From contig NZ_CP151943.1 in assembly GCF_038592905.1 (NCBI RefSeq), positions 2,048,501 through 2,112,500 of the forward strand: a stretch of DNA of 64,000 nt, in the 5' to 3' direction. Numbering within the stretch: position 1 is the first letter of the stretch; each line of letters starts with the position of its first letter. A program made the position numbers and the translations under genes. Positions 9,095-17,919 of this stretch are shown here, one piece after another. Source of the DNA: Neobacillus sp. FSL H8-0543 (GTDB lineage Bacteria > Bacillota > Bacilli > Bacillales > Cytobacillaceae). Below the pieces are notes generated by a model that did not search any database, was not told where the DNA came from, and saw nothing but the letters and a program-made list of their open reading frames with translations.

Positions 9095-10603
9095 ATGGAG
9101 TTACTTCAGATTGAAAATATCTCCAAAGTATTTGGAGGAAATAAAGCGTTAAATAACATTAATTTATCAATAGAACCAGGTGAAGTTCACGCTTTAGTTG
9201 GCGAAAATGGCGCTGGTAAATCAACTCTTATCAAAATACTAACCGGAGTTTATTCACCCACCGAAGGCAACCTCTATTGGCAAGGTAAACAAGTAAAAGT
9301 TGAAAGTCCTAAGGAAGCACAGGAACTTGGAATTAACGTTATTCATCAAGACAGACAACTCATTTCTTATTTTACCGGCTTGGAAAACCTTTATCTTAAT
9401 ACAAAATATCCGAAGAAGCTTCTCGGTATCAATTGGGCAAAAATGAAGAAAGAGGCTAATAGCTTACTTGAAAAATGGGGAATGGATATTCCCCTTTCTA
9501 TACCTGTATCAGAAATGACACCTTCTGAGAGAACGATGCTAGAAATCGCTCGCTCGATGATGTCTAACTCAAAACTATTAATCCTAGATGAGCCAACCGC
9601 TTCATTAACAGACAAAGAGTCTGAGCTGCTCTTTCAATTTATCGGCCGTTTGAAAAATGAAGGTGTAGCGATTATCTATATCTCACACCGTCTTGAAGAA
9701 GTTATGAATCTATCAGATCGTGTCACCATTTTAATGGGTGGAAAATTAATGAGGACTTTGACCAAGGAAGAAGTTACGCAGGAGCGCTTAATCTACTATA
9801 TGACGGACGGTCAGGAGACAACTGAAAAATCTGCGCGTACAAAGCCACCCGTTGGGAAATCACTCCTAAAGGTAAAAGACTTACGTACAGTCGATCATAC
9901 CGTGAAGCAAGTGAGTTTTGAATTAAACGAAGGTGAAATTGTTGGGGTATACGGCTTAGCCGGCTCTGGTAGAACGGAAACAATGGAAGCAATTTATGGC
10001 CTACGAAAAATTGAATCAGGTTCAGTAGAGCTTTTTCAACAAACGGTTTCGAATCCCACTCCTTCTTATGCAATTAATCATGGCGTTGTGTTAATTCCGG
10101 AAAATCGTCATGAAGATGCACTCATTATGAGTAATACGATTGCTGAAAATATCTCACTGCCGATTTTGCATAAAATTACGAAGAACGGAATCCTCAATAA
10201 AAAGGAAGAAGATCAATTAATAACTCGTGAAATGAAGAGATTCCAGGTAAAGGCAGTCGACAAAAACCAGACAGTTGGAGAACTAAGTGGTGGAAATCAA
10301 CAAAAGGTCGTTTTTGCAAAAGCCCTTTTATCTGAGCCATCTATTTATATATGTGATGAGCCAACACAGGCTGTTGATATCATGACACGTATTGAAATTC
10401 ATGAATTCCTACGCGGTCAAGTAAATGAAAATAAAGGCGTCATTTATGTCTCTTCCGATTTACACGAAATCTTAGAAATAAGCGATCGGATTGTTGTGTT
10501 CAGTGAAGGCAAAACAGTAGCAAATTTACCTAATAAGAATCTCAAACCTGATGACATACTAGATATTTGTTACTCATTTCATAAGGAGGTCATAAACGAA
10601 TGA
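9095..10603 (+). CDS. Sugar ABC transporter ATPase, two ABC domains (RbsA/MglA type)
   Basis: A 502-residue protein of two fused nucleotide-binding domains. Domain 1 has Walker A GENGAGKST (about residues 36-44) and Walker B LLILDEPTASL; its signature loop is diverged (SEMTPSERTMLEIARSM rather than LSGGQ). Domain 2 has a degenerate P-loop (GLAGSGRTE) and a good signature LSGGNQQKVVFAKALL with ICDEPTQAVD. This one-good, one-poor pattern is normal for the monosaccharide CUT2 family, and it drives import by the adjoining permease. It overlaps the permease gene by 4 bases (ATGA). Confidence 0.93.
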   Translation: MELLQIENISKVFGGNKALNNINLSIEPGEVHALVGENGAGKSTLIKILTGVYSPTEGNLYWQGKQVKVESPKEAQELGINVIHQDRQLISYFTGLENLYLNTKYPKKLLGINWAKMKKEANSLLEKWGMDIPLSIPVSEMTPSERTMLEIARSMMSNSKLLILDEPTASLTDKESELLFQFIGRLKNEGVAIIYISHRLEEVMNLSDRVTILMGGKLMRTLTKEEVTQERLIYYMTDGQETTEKSARTKPPVGKSLLKVKDLRTVDHTVKQVSFELNEGEIVGVYGLAGSGRTETMEAIYGLRKIESGSVELFQQTVSNPTPSYAINHGVVLIPENRHEDALIMSNTIAENISLPILHKITKNGILNKKEEDQLITREMKRFQVKAVDKNQTVGELSGGNQQKVVFAKALLSEPSIYICDEPTQAVDIMTRIEIHEFLRGQVNENKGVIYVSSDLHEILEISDRIVVFSEGKTVANLPNKNLKPDDILDICYSFHKEVINE

Positions 10604-11571
10604 TTGCGCAGACAGAAAAAAGGCAAACGAAGCTATTCAACAAGGGGATGCTTAGTACATACGGAACAATCCTGGCGGGTATCTTAATTATCATCATTTT
10701 TAGCGTATTAAGCCCCTATTCATTCGCAACGTTAGATAATTTTGTAAACATCACACGTCAAATTTCATTGCTCGTTATTATCGCAGTTGGAGCAACTCTC
10801 GTCATGTCGGTGAATGAATTTGATTTATCCATCGGGGCAATCGCAAGCTTAGGTGGCGTTGTTTCAGCGAAGCTCGCTACAGAAGGTGTACCCGTTATCT
10901 TATGTGTTCTTATTCCAGTACTAGTTGGATTTGTAGTGGGTGTCATAAATGGTGCAATCATTACTCGTTTTAACGTACTTTCATTCGTTACAACACTCGC
11001 GATGGGGACGGTTATTGGTGGATTTACATTTTGGTTCACAGGTGGATCAACTATTTTTGAAAATATTCCTGACGGCTTTAAATGGTTAGGTCAAGTGGAT
11101 GTCGCTGGCATTCCGATGCTGTCTATCATTATGGTCTTAATCGTTATTTTATTTTGGTTTGTTATGTCACAAATGGCTGTAGGTCGACGTTTTTATGCGA
11201 TTGGCGGAAACGAAAAAGCTTCAAAAGTTTCAGGTGTTCCGATCAAACGCTATAAAACTTTAACCTTTGCATTATGTGGGACGTTAGCTGCACTAACAGG
11301 TGCCCTACTTGCATCTCGTCTAGGTTCCGCACATCCTACCGGTGGTGATGGTTACTTCCTAAATGCGTATGCAGCTGTATTTTTAGGAATGACAGTTGTT
11401 CGCAGCGGCGTTCCTAATATCTTCGGAACTCTTTTTGGAGCTGCAGTATTAGGTATCCTGGCAAATGGACTTACGATCTTAGAAATCCCAACATTTTTAC
11501 AAAATGTGATTACGGGTCTAATCATTATCTTTGCATTAATCATTCAAAAGTTAGGACGTGACCATTCATGA
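10600..11571 (+). CDS. Sugar ABC transporter permease (RbsC type)
   Basis: A 323-residue membrane protein with eight to ten hydrophobic segments, belonging to the CUT2 permease family. Diagnostic stretches: LVMSVNEFDLSIGAIASLGG (first conserved loop) and the coupling region MAVGRRFYAIGGNEKASKVSGV, which contacts the ATPase. It is translationally coupled to the ATPase gene through an ATGA overlap. A single permease gene implies a homodimeric channel. Confidence 0.93.
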   Translation: MIAQTEKRQTKLFNKGMLSTYGTILAGILIIIIFSVLSPYSFATLDNFVNITRQISLLVIIAVGATLVMSVNEFDLSIGAIASLGGVVSAKLATEGVPVILCVLIPVLVGFVVGVINGAIITRFNVLSFVTTLAMGTVIGGFTFWFTGGSTIFENIPDGFKWLGQVDVAGIPMLSIIMVLIVILFWFVMSQMAVGRRFYAIGGNEKASKVSGVPIKRYKTLTFALCGTLAALTGALLASRLGSAHPTGGDGYFLNAYAAVFLGMTVVRSGVPNIFGTLFGAAVLGILANGLTILEIPTFLQNVITGLIIIFALIIQKLGRDHS

Positions 11572-11591
11572 TCACCATGGAGGAGAACAAA

Positions 11592-12344
11592 TTGAATTTG
11601 AATAAAAGGAAACAACAGACATTTTTAACTGGATACTTTGTTGGGGGCGACCCTGATATAGATACGTCTATAACCTATATAGCAGAAGCGGTACGAAATG
11701 GAATGGATGCTGTAGAGGTTGGCATTCCGAGTATGAACCCATTCTTGGAAGGTGATGTGATTACGAGAGCACATTCTCGCGCATACCCACACTTTCACGA
11801 AGCAGCTCAAATTACTTCCTTTTTACAAAAGTTAAAGGGACAGATCGATGTACCTATTTGGGCAATGGGATACTATCAAGACGTGATTCAATCAGGTTTA
11901 TATAAAGAATTAACTAAGAATCAATTAGTTGATGGTTTCATTATTCCAGATTTGCCGTTACATGAAGCATTAGCTCTGAGGAAAGAATTATCTAGTTATA
12001 ATGTGTCCGTCATTCCAGTTATTAATAACGAAATGAGCGATAGTGAGCTAGGGATCGCTTTGCAGGATGCCGATCTCGTATATTGTCAAATTTATCAAGG
12101 TAAAACGGGTACAAACATTGCGGACCTTAATGAATTACCATCCTTTTACAGACGGATCAGAAGTTTAACATACGCAATCTTAATGGCTGGCTTCGGTGTC
12201 AAAAGCGCTGTGCTTGCTGAACAAGTATGGAACTGTGGGTTCGAAGGTGTTGTCGTTGGAAGCGAGATCGTTAGATTGGTAGAAACGCAAAACCAAAACG
12301 AATTAACCTCGTTTATTCAAGAACTTTCTAAAGCAAAGAATTAA
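11592..12344 (+). CDS. Tryptophan synthase alpha-like TIM-barrel protein in a sugar operon
   Basis: About 250 residues, clearly related to TrpA, which splits indole-3-glycerol phosphate by a retro-aldol step into indole and glyceraldehyde-3-P. The general acid/base Glu is kept (VEVGIP), but the segment normally SDPLADGP is MNPFLEGD here, so the second catalytic Asp is replaced by Glu. Phosphate-binding loops remain (GKTGTN, MAGFGVKSAVLAEQ, GVVVGSEIV). No trpB or other trp gene is nearby; instead it sits between a sugar importer and an FGGY kinase, so I infer an aldolase or isomerase for a sugar phosphate. Start: TTG at 11592 preceded by GGAGGAG with 6 bases; an in-frame ATG at 11568 overlaps the permease stop but has a weak ribosome site. 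Confidence 0.82.
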   Translation: MNLNKRKQQTFLTGYFVGGDPDIDTSITYIAEAVRNGMDAVEVGIPSMNPFLEGDVITRAHSRAYPHFHEAAQITSFLQKLKGQIDVPIWAMGYYQDVIQSGLYKELTKNQLVDGFIIPDLPLHEALALRKELSSYNVSVIPVINNEMSDSELGIALQDADLVYCQIYQGKTGTNIADLNELPSFYRRIRSLTYAILMAGFGVKSAVLAEQVWNCGFEGVVVGSEIVRLVETQNQNELTSFIQELSKAKN

Positions 12345-12357
12345 AGGATGTGTAGCT

Positions 12358-13830
12358 ATGGAATATATTGCAGCATTCGATTTAGGTACAACAGCAATCA
12401 AAGGTGTGCTGTTAAGTAGAGAAGGAGATATCTATAAGGAGCATACAGTCAACCTTCACACAACATACGGCGAAAACAATGAAATGGAGCAAAATCCTGA
12501 GGAATGGTGGGCAGGAATTCAAGCCATCACTCATGAATGGTTTACGGTTCATGCGATTGCTCCTGAAGCGATCAAAGCGATTACGTTCAGTGGTCAAATG
12601 GAGGATGTCATCTTAATTCATGAAGGCGACAACACGACTCGTGCGATCCTCTACTCCGATAATCGGGCACATGAAGAAGCTCTTCGTATTAATCGGGAGC
12701 TACCTGAACTGAATAAATTGATTGGAAATGCGGTTTCACCCTCCTCTCCAATCTCAAAATTAGTTTGGCTAAACAAACATGAAATGGAACACTTGAGCGA
12801 AAACGTGCATGTTGTTTTTAGTGCGAAGGATTACATCATTTATAAGCTCACCGATGCGATTGTAACTGATTATGTAACAGGCGCAACGACTGGACTTATG
12901 AATATTAAAACAAGAACATGGATGCCAGACTTATTGAAATCGCTACAGATCGAAAATTTCATCTTACCTTCCCTTCTACCTCCAGAGGTTGAAGTAGGTA
13001 AGGTTTCACTAAAAGGCGCTTCCAGGACCGGGTTCCATATCGATACGCCTGTCCTATGTGGCGCTGGAGATGCAGGAGCAAGTACCCTTGGTGCAGGCGC
13101 AATCTCTGAGGGTGATTGTTATATGTACTTAGGAACGACAGGCTGGATTGCTGTTTCTTCCAAGGACTCTTCACCAAAAGACTCTGGGATTTTCACACTC
13201 GCACATGTCGTACCTGATTTGAACATCTCAATCGCGCCATTACTTAACATCGGCAATGTTCATCGCTGGGCAATGGAAACATTTGTAGAAGCAGATAATT
13301 ACGCCGCGTTTGAAGAGGAAGTACTCAAATCGGCACCAGGCTCAAACCATCTACTCTTCTTACCTTATTTACATGGCGAACGTTGTCCAATCCAGGACAG
13401 CGAGGCAAAAGGGGCATTCTGGGGCATTGGGCCAGAAACAAAGAAATCTGATTTAGTAAGAGCTGTGTTGGAAGGAATATGCTTTTCCCTCTTTCAAATT
13501 ACACAAATGCTCGTGCAAAAAGAAATTGGTATGATAACACTGATCGGTGGTGGCGCGAAGAGTGCTTCTTGGTGTCAGACACTAGCAGATATCACAAATA
13601 AAACCGTCCGAGTACCAGCAAATAGCGAATACCTACCGTCAATCGGTATCGGCTCAACAGCATTTGCATACTTAGGATGGATAGAGAATTCCACAGAGTT
13701 TATTGAAGAATATATAAAATCCTCAGTCTCCAAAACCTACTACCCAACTGAGGAAACCAAAGATATTTACGCAACCTTATACGAAACATTTGTGAAGCTC
13801 TACCCTGCAATGGTGGGGGTTTACAGGTAG
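12358..13830 (+). CDS. FGGY-family carbohydrate kinase (xylulokinase-like)
   Basis: A 490-residue kinase of the FGGY family. The ATPase-fold phosphate-1 motif is FDLGTTAIKGVLLS at residues 6-19; ITFSGQMEDVILI is the sugar-contact strand; CGAGDAGASTLGAG near residue 237 carries the catalytic Asp; FLPYLHGERCP and LIGGGAKSASWCQTLADI are the adenosine region. The family phosphorylates a sugar or polyol after uptake. As last gene of the operon it would make the phosphorylated substrate for the TrpA-like enzyme and probably the effector for SorC. Starts 13 bases after the TrpA-like gene. Substrate unknown; xylulose-like is only a family guess. Confidence 0.92.
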   Translation: MEYIAAFDLGTTAIKGVLLSREGDIYKEHTVNLHTTYGENNEMEQNPEEWWAGIQAITHEWFTVHAIAPEAIKAITFSGQMEDVILIHEGDNTTRAILYSDNRAHEEALRINRELPELNKLIGNAVSPSSPISKLVWLNKHEMEHLSENVHVVFSAKDYIIYKLTDAIVTDYVTGATTGLMNIKTRTWMPDLLKSLQIENFILPSLLPPEVEVGKVSLKGASRTGFHIDTPVLCGAGDAGASTLGAGAISEGDCYMYLGTTGWIAVSSKDSSPKDSGIFTLAHVVPDLNISIAPLLNIGNVHRWAMETFVEADNYAAFEEEVLKSAPGSNHLLFLPYLHGERCPIQDSEAKGAFWGIGPETKKSDLVRAVLEGICFSLFQITQMLVQKEIGMITLIGGGAKSASWCQTLADITNKTVRVPANSEYLPSIGIGSTAFAYLGWIENSTEFIEEYIKSSVSKTYYPTEETKDIYATLYETFVKLYPAMVGVYR

Positions 13831-13898
13831 GAGGGCAGGGAACACGGGGACAGTTCTTAACATAAGCACTCGGAAGCCCATCGATTTTTGTGAAGCCA

Positions 13899-14125
13899 TG
13901 AGAATTCATAGGCGGAGAATTTCCTGCTAATGTATATAGGGGAGCTTAAGAAACGGATATAAGCGGAAAAATTCCGATTAACCGCATTAAATAAGACAAA
14001 ATTCAAAGATTTGGATATTATAAACGGAAAAACTTCCCTTATTTTTAAGGAAATATGGGTATTTCACAATTTAGGCGGAATTTTACCGTTTATTTTCCAT
14101 ATACAGTGAAGTCAGCATTCAGTTA
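13899..14125 (-). repeat. 215-bp TTCCG-rich element, left inverted copy
   Basis: Noncoding element containing GGCGGAGAATTTCC, ATATAAGCGGAAAAATTCCG, GGAAATATGGGTATTTC and GGCGGAATTTTACCG. The same sequence is found inverted at 15380-15612 and in this orientation at 40058-40285. It is internally rich in short GCGGAA/TTCCG inverted repeats. Confidence 0.8.
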
Positions 14126-14288
14126 TAACAGGGCCTAACCGCTATTTTCTGTATATCAATTTGCAAGTAAAAATGTAGTGTATTTTGCTGGGGTACACTG
14201 GCTATTGTACCCCCATATTTTAATATACAAATTGCACTTCAAATTCTCCCAAAATAATTATCGAAATCCCTTTATATCAACAAAAATA

Positions 14289-14324
14289 GACCTCCAAATT
14301 ACCATACAATTTGAAGGTCATTTT
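14289..14324 (+). terminator. Intrinsic terminator downstream of the sugar operon
   Basis: Hairpin GACCTCCAAATT / AATTTGAAGGTC with a 7-base loop followed by ATTTT. It lies about 460 bases after the kinase, beyond the inserted 215-bp element, suggesting the element entered the operon's 3' untranslated region. Confidence 0.65.
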
Positions 14325-14375
14325 GCATTACATTAATAATGTCTGAGAAAGTTAACAGAACCCGTTAATGTTGTA

Positions 14376-14417
14376 AGCCCCCCTCTCCTACAGCCTCTAC
14401 AGTCAGGGGGGTTCTTT
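14376..14417 (+). terminator. GC-rich hairpin
   Basis: Stem AAGCCCCCCT / AGGGGGGTT with a 24-base loop, then CTTTCT. A second terminator-like structure between the kinase gene and the SDR gene. Confidence 0.45.
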
Positions 14418-14595
14418 CTATTTCCCCTGCCCCAAAAATACTCATCATAAAGATATTGAATTACACAACAATCAAAAGTTTTCAAAATTAGGGTTGAGCA
14501 TTTTTAATTGAAAAAATAAATGATTAAGAGTATATTTATTCTGAATTTAAAATATTTTAACTAGATAAAATATTCGAATAACGGAGGTGAACATT

Positions 14596-15348
14596 ATGGA
14601 TAGACTATCAGGAAAAGTCGCTATCATTACAGGTGGAGCAGGTGGAATTGGTAAAGTAACAGCAGAAAGATTTTTAAAAGAGGGTGCTAACGTTGTTATA
14701 GTAGACTTATTTGAAGAATCTCTTGCAAAAACGAAAGAGGAGCTCTCTTCATTTGGTGATGTACTTACTGTCCAAGCAGATGTTTCAAATGAATCGGATG
14801 TGGAAAATTACGTTAACAAAGCGATTGAACACTTTGGAAAAATTGATGTATTCTTTAATAATGCTGGTATCGAAGGCAAAGTAGCTCCTATTATGGAACA
14901 AAAAGTTGAGGATTTCGATAAAGTGCTTAGTGTCAATGTCCGCGGAGTATTTTTAGGGTTAAAATATGTTCTAGCAATAATGACTAAACAAGGATATGGC
15001 AGTGTGATCAACACTTCGTCCGTAGCCGGATTAGACGGTAGTCCTGGCGTTTCCCCCTATATTGCTTCAAAGCATGCAGTAGTCGGATTGACAAAAGCAG
15101 CAGCAATTGAAGTAGCAAGTACTGGTGTACGTGTAAACTCAATTCATCCATCACCTGTTAACACAAGAATGATGCGTTCTTTAGAAGAAGGATTAGGTAC
15201 AGAACAAGAAGTTATAGCAAAAAGGATTCCCCTAGGACGATATGGCGAATCAAGCGATATTGCTAATTTAGTTGTATTCCTTGCTTCTGATGAAAGTTCA
15301 TTTATCACGGGAGCTCAGTATAGAGTTGATGGTGGTATGGGAGCGTAA
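14596..15348 (+). CDS. SDR family oxidoreductase
   Basis: A 250-residue classical short-chain dehydrogenase. Cofactor motif TGGAGGIG near residue 12, an acidic residue after the second strand (VVIVDLFEE) suggesting NAD preference, NNAG near 87, catalytic Ser in INTSSVAG, YIASK (YxxxK) near 151, and a C-terminal ITGAQYRVDGGMGA typical of the FabG/glucose-dehydrogenase group. The ATG at 14596 is chosen because GGAGG (14583-14587) lies 8 bases upstream; a GTG three codons earlier is part of that site. The gene is bracketed by inverted copies of the 215-bp element. Substrate unknown. Confidence 0.92.
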   Translation: MDRLSGKVAIITGGAGGIGKVTAERFLKEGANVVIVDLFEESLAKTKEELSSFGDVLTVQADVSNESDVENYVNKAIEHFGKIDVFFNNAGIEGKVAPIMEQKVEDFDKVLSVNVRGVFLGLKYVLAIMTKQGYGSVINTSSVAGLDGSPGVSPYIASKHAVVGLTKAAAIEVASTGVRVNSIHPSPVNTRMMRSLEEGLGTEQEVIAKRIPLGRYGESSDIANLVVFLASDESSFITGAQYRVDGGMGA

Positions 15349-15379
15349 AGATCCATGGAGACGGTTCTGGTAGCTCTTT

Positions 15380-15612
15380 ACTAACTGAATGTTGATTTCA
15401 CTGTTTATGAAAAATAAACGGTAAAATTCCGCCTAAATTGGGAAATACCCATATTTCCTTAAAAATAAGGGGAGTTTTTCCGTTTATATTATCCAAATCT
15501 TTGGATTTTGTCTTATTTAAAGCAGTTAATCGGAATATCTCCGCTTATATCCCTTTCTTAAGCTTCCCCTATATACATTAGCAGGAAATTCTCCGCCTAT
15601 GAAATCTCATAC
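15380..15612 (+). repeat. 215-bp TTCCG-rich element, right inverted copy
   Basis: Mirror image of the 13.9-14.1 kb copy: AAACGGTAAAATTCCGCC, GGGAAATACCCATATTTCC, ATCGGAATATCTCCGC and GCAGGAAATTCTCCGCC occur in reversed order. With the left copy it flanks the SDR gene, so the intervening 1.25 kb is framed by long inverted repeats. Confidence 0.8.
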
Positions 15613-15655
15613 CTACACAATACGCAGAGCGGGGGACTGACCCCAAAATTAGTTT

Positions 15656-15690
15656 AAAAAAGACAAACTCAATAAAAATAAAGTTTGCCT
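15656..15690 (-). terminator. Terminator of the minus-strand SDR gene
   Basis: On the minus strand the stem AGGCAAACTTTA / GAGTTTGTCT is followed by TTTTTT. It lies just after the stop of the SDR gene at 15707. Confidence 0.7.
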
Positions 15691-15706
15691 TTCATCAAAT
15701 ATTAGT

Positions 15707-16468
15707 TTATTTTGTATTCGTAAATCCACCATCAATTCGAATGACTTCACCATTGATATACTGAGCTGGGCTAGTCAACAAGAATGTTACTAATTCAGCC
15801 ACTTCTTCTGCGGTACCTAAACGTTTTTGTGGAATGCCGCCTACTGCATTTTCCTTCATTGCCGGGTTATCTTCATAGAATTTTTTAACCATAGGAGTTT
15901 CTGTTGGACCTGGTGCAATCGCATTCACACGCAATCCATCCTTTGCATATTCGGCTACCAAACTTTTCGTCATACCAACAATACCGTGTTTTGTTGAAGA
16001 ATACGTAACAACGGAATCTTGTCCGATCACACCTGCACTAGATGCAGTGTTCACAATGGATCCTCCGCCATTCTTTAACATCACTTCCGCTACATAACGA
16101 ACGCCATACAGTGCACCCAGTAGATTGATACCAACAATTTTCTCGATTTCTTCGATGTTTGTATCTAAATAGAATTTTCCGCTTCCAGAAATTCCAGCAT
16201 TATTAAAGAAATAATCAATGCGGCCAAATTTATCTACAGTTTGATCAACATAATTTTTTACTTCATCTGGCTTGGAAACATCCGCTTTGACGAAAATGGA
16301 ATCTACACCTGATTGCTTTACGAGTTCAACGGTTTCGTTTCCGCCTTTTTCGTTAACGTCAACAACGACGATATTTACCCCTTCCTTTGCTAAACGTACA
16401 GCCGTTGCTTGTCCTAAACCGCTGCCGGCCCCTGTAATAATTGCAACTTTTTCAGATAATTTACCCAT
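15707..16468 (-). CDS. SDR family oxidoreductase
   Basis: A 253-residue classical SDR. Cofactor motif TGAGSGLGQ near residue 13, acidic VVVDVNEKGG, NNAGISG near 90, catalytic Ser in NTASSAGV, YSSTK near 155, and NGEVIRIDGG at the C-terminus. ATG at 16468 with GGAGG about 9 bases upstream. Only moderately similar to the SDRs at 14.6 and 16.8 kb, so the three are not recent tandem copies. It has its own terminator. Substrate unknown. Confidence 0.92.
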   Translation of the reverse strand: MGKLSEKVAIITGAGSGLGQATAVRLAKEGVNIVVVDVNEKGGNETVELVKQSGVDSIFVKADVSKPDEVKNYVDQTVDKFGRIDYFFNNAGISGSGKFYLDTNIEEIEKIVGINLLGALYGVRYVAEVMLKNGGGSIVNTASSAGVIGQDSVVTYSSTKHGIVGMTKSLVAEYAKDGLRVNAIAPGPTETPMVKKFYEDNPAMKENAVGGIPQKRLGTAEEVAELVTFLLTSPAQYINGEVIRIDGGFTNTK

Positions 16469-16603
16469 AAAAAAATTCCTCCTTTTATATATATAATTGA
16501 TACTATTAATTAAACAGTTGGTATCACTTACATTATCATTTGAAAAATTTTATATTTAATCCTTTGTTTTATCTCTCACTAACCTGCCCCGTTCGTATTA
16601 TAA

Positions 16604-16640
16604 GGTCAGCCAGAAAATATTTCTGGTTGACCATTTTTTA
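16604..16640 (+). terminator. Orphan intrinsic-terminator hairpin
   Basis: Perfect stem GGTCA(G)CCAGAAA / TTTCTGG(T)TGACC followed by ATTTTTT on the plus strand. No plus-strand gene precedes it; it lies between two minus-strand SDR genes. It may serve the SDR at 16820 bidirectionally or be left from a lost gene. Confidence 0.55.
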
Positions 16641-16819
16641 TATGGCTTTATTATAACAGTAGCCAGGGTAGAACCTACCTGCCCGTGGGGCTTGACCCCG
16701 TCAGCTAAACCGTTCGCCCCCTACTTGTAGAAACATGATTGAGGCTAGTCCACCGGTTGTAGATGTGGACTTCAAGGAATAATTTATTGGAGCCGTCATT
16801 CTTTTTTTGAATGTATTAC

Positions 16820-17569
16820 CTACAAAGACATTCCCGCATCGACAACTAGTTCTGTTCCAGTAACGCGGCGGGCTTCGTCTGATGCAAGGTAAAGCGCGGC
16901 ATTTGCAAGATCTTCCGGCTCAACGACTTCACCTAGCGGAATGGTATCAATGTACTTTTTCGCCAGTTCCTCGTTATCAAAAATAGCCTGTACCATTGGT
17001 GTCCTCGTTGTTCCAGGGATCAATGTGTTCACGCGGATTTTATCCTTGGCAAGGATGTTGGAGAATGTGTACGACATTGTGCGTACCGCACCTTTGGAAC
17101 CTGCATATCCCGGATAGTCGGTTCGTGTCATGATACTGTTGGAAGCCACGTTGATGATGCTTCCGCCTTTGTTTTCCTTCAAGTGTGCGACCGCATGCTT
17201 GACCATATAGAAAGTTCCATATGCATTGACCTTGAAAATCTTATCGAATGCCTCTGAGTTGAACTGTTCTGCTGGGTCACTTGGCCCTGCATAACCAGCA
17301 TTGTTCACCAGGATATCCAGTTTTCCGAATTTCTCGACTGCAAAGTCATTGATCTTCTTCGCACTTTCCTCCTGGGAGATATCACCAATGATGAACTCAG
17401 CTGTACCCCCAGCTTGTTCAATTGCCTGTTTTACTTGGGTTACTCCCTTGTCGCTAACATCGGCGAGAACCACCTTTGCGCCTTCTTCTGCAAAACGCTT
17501 TGCGATGGCTGCGCCAATTCCGGAACCGCTTCCAGTAACAATTGCAACTTTGTTCTCTAATCGTGCCAT
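16820..17569 (-). CDS. SDR family oxidoreductase, possibly MhqR-controlled
   Basis: A 249-residue classical SDR: TGSGSGIGAAIA near residue 12, VVLADVSDKG, NNAGYAG near 88, catalytic Ser in NVASNS, YAGSKGA near 154, TGTELVVDAGMSL at the end. ATG at 17569 is chosen because GGAGGG lies 7 bases upstream; the longer reading adds 11 residues with no ribosome site. A palindrome resembling the MhqR operator lies about 70 bases upstream and overlaps a TATACT -10 box, which would make this an electrophile/quinone-stress reductase. That is inference from one site. Confidence 0.92.
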   Translation of the reverse strand: MARLENKVAIVTGSGSGIGAAIAKRFAEEGAKVVLADVSDKGVTQVKQAIEQAGGTAEFIIGDISQEESAKKINDFAVEKFGKLDILVNNAGYAGPSDPAEQFNSEAFDKIFKVNAYGTFYMVKHAVAHLKENKGGSIINVASNSIMTRTDYPGYAGSKGAVRTMSYTFSNILAKDKIRVNTLIPGTTRTPMVQAIFDNEELAKKYIDTIPLGEVVEPEDLANAALYLASDEARRVTGTELVVDAGMSL

Positions 17570-17639
17570 TCCTATTCCCTCCATGTTCGTATTTATAGAC
17601 AAGTCTTAATGTTTTGTCTTTTTTATTTCTATTTCAGTA

Positions 17640-17657
17640 TATCTCAGTTTCGAGATA
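17640..17657 (-). promoter_or_regulatory. MhqR-like palindromic operator
   Basis: TATCTCAGTTTCGAGATA has 6-bp perfect arms (TATCTC/GAGATA), close to the known MhqR box TATCTCGAATTCGAGATA. On the minus strand it directly overlaps a TATACT -10 element for the SDR gene starting at 17569. Confidence 0.55.
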
Positions 17658-17919
17658 AACGGGTGGAATATGCTCAGCATGTTAGTGAAAAAAATAGCAC
17701 ATTATTTCAGATTTCCCGCTGAATGAAAGGGGAAAAGAGTATCTGGAATAGTGTGCTCGTTGACAGTTGTTTGAAGTTCACTAGCTTTTCACCATTACTT
17801 AAATAATCATAGAGACTGTAAAACTCACAATCTCCCAGAACTTCTCGTAGAGTGATTACAAGTATAGACCATTCACGAGTTGACCTACACCTCCCGCACG
17901 GTAAAGGCAGGCCTTTGCA

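Noticed and set aside
11592..12344. Genuine tryptophan synthase alpha subunit
   Set aside because: No trpB or other trp genes adjacent, and the catalytic loop differs; sugar-operon context is strong.
7178..13830. Autoinducer-2 (Lsr) operon
   Set aside because: Only one permease gene, no LsrF/LsrG homologues, and a TrpA-like enzyme instead. Kept only as a comparison.
15656..15690. Small regulatory RNA
   Set aside because: A simple terminator of the adjacent SDR gene explains the hairpin and T-tract.
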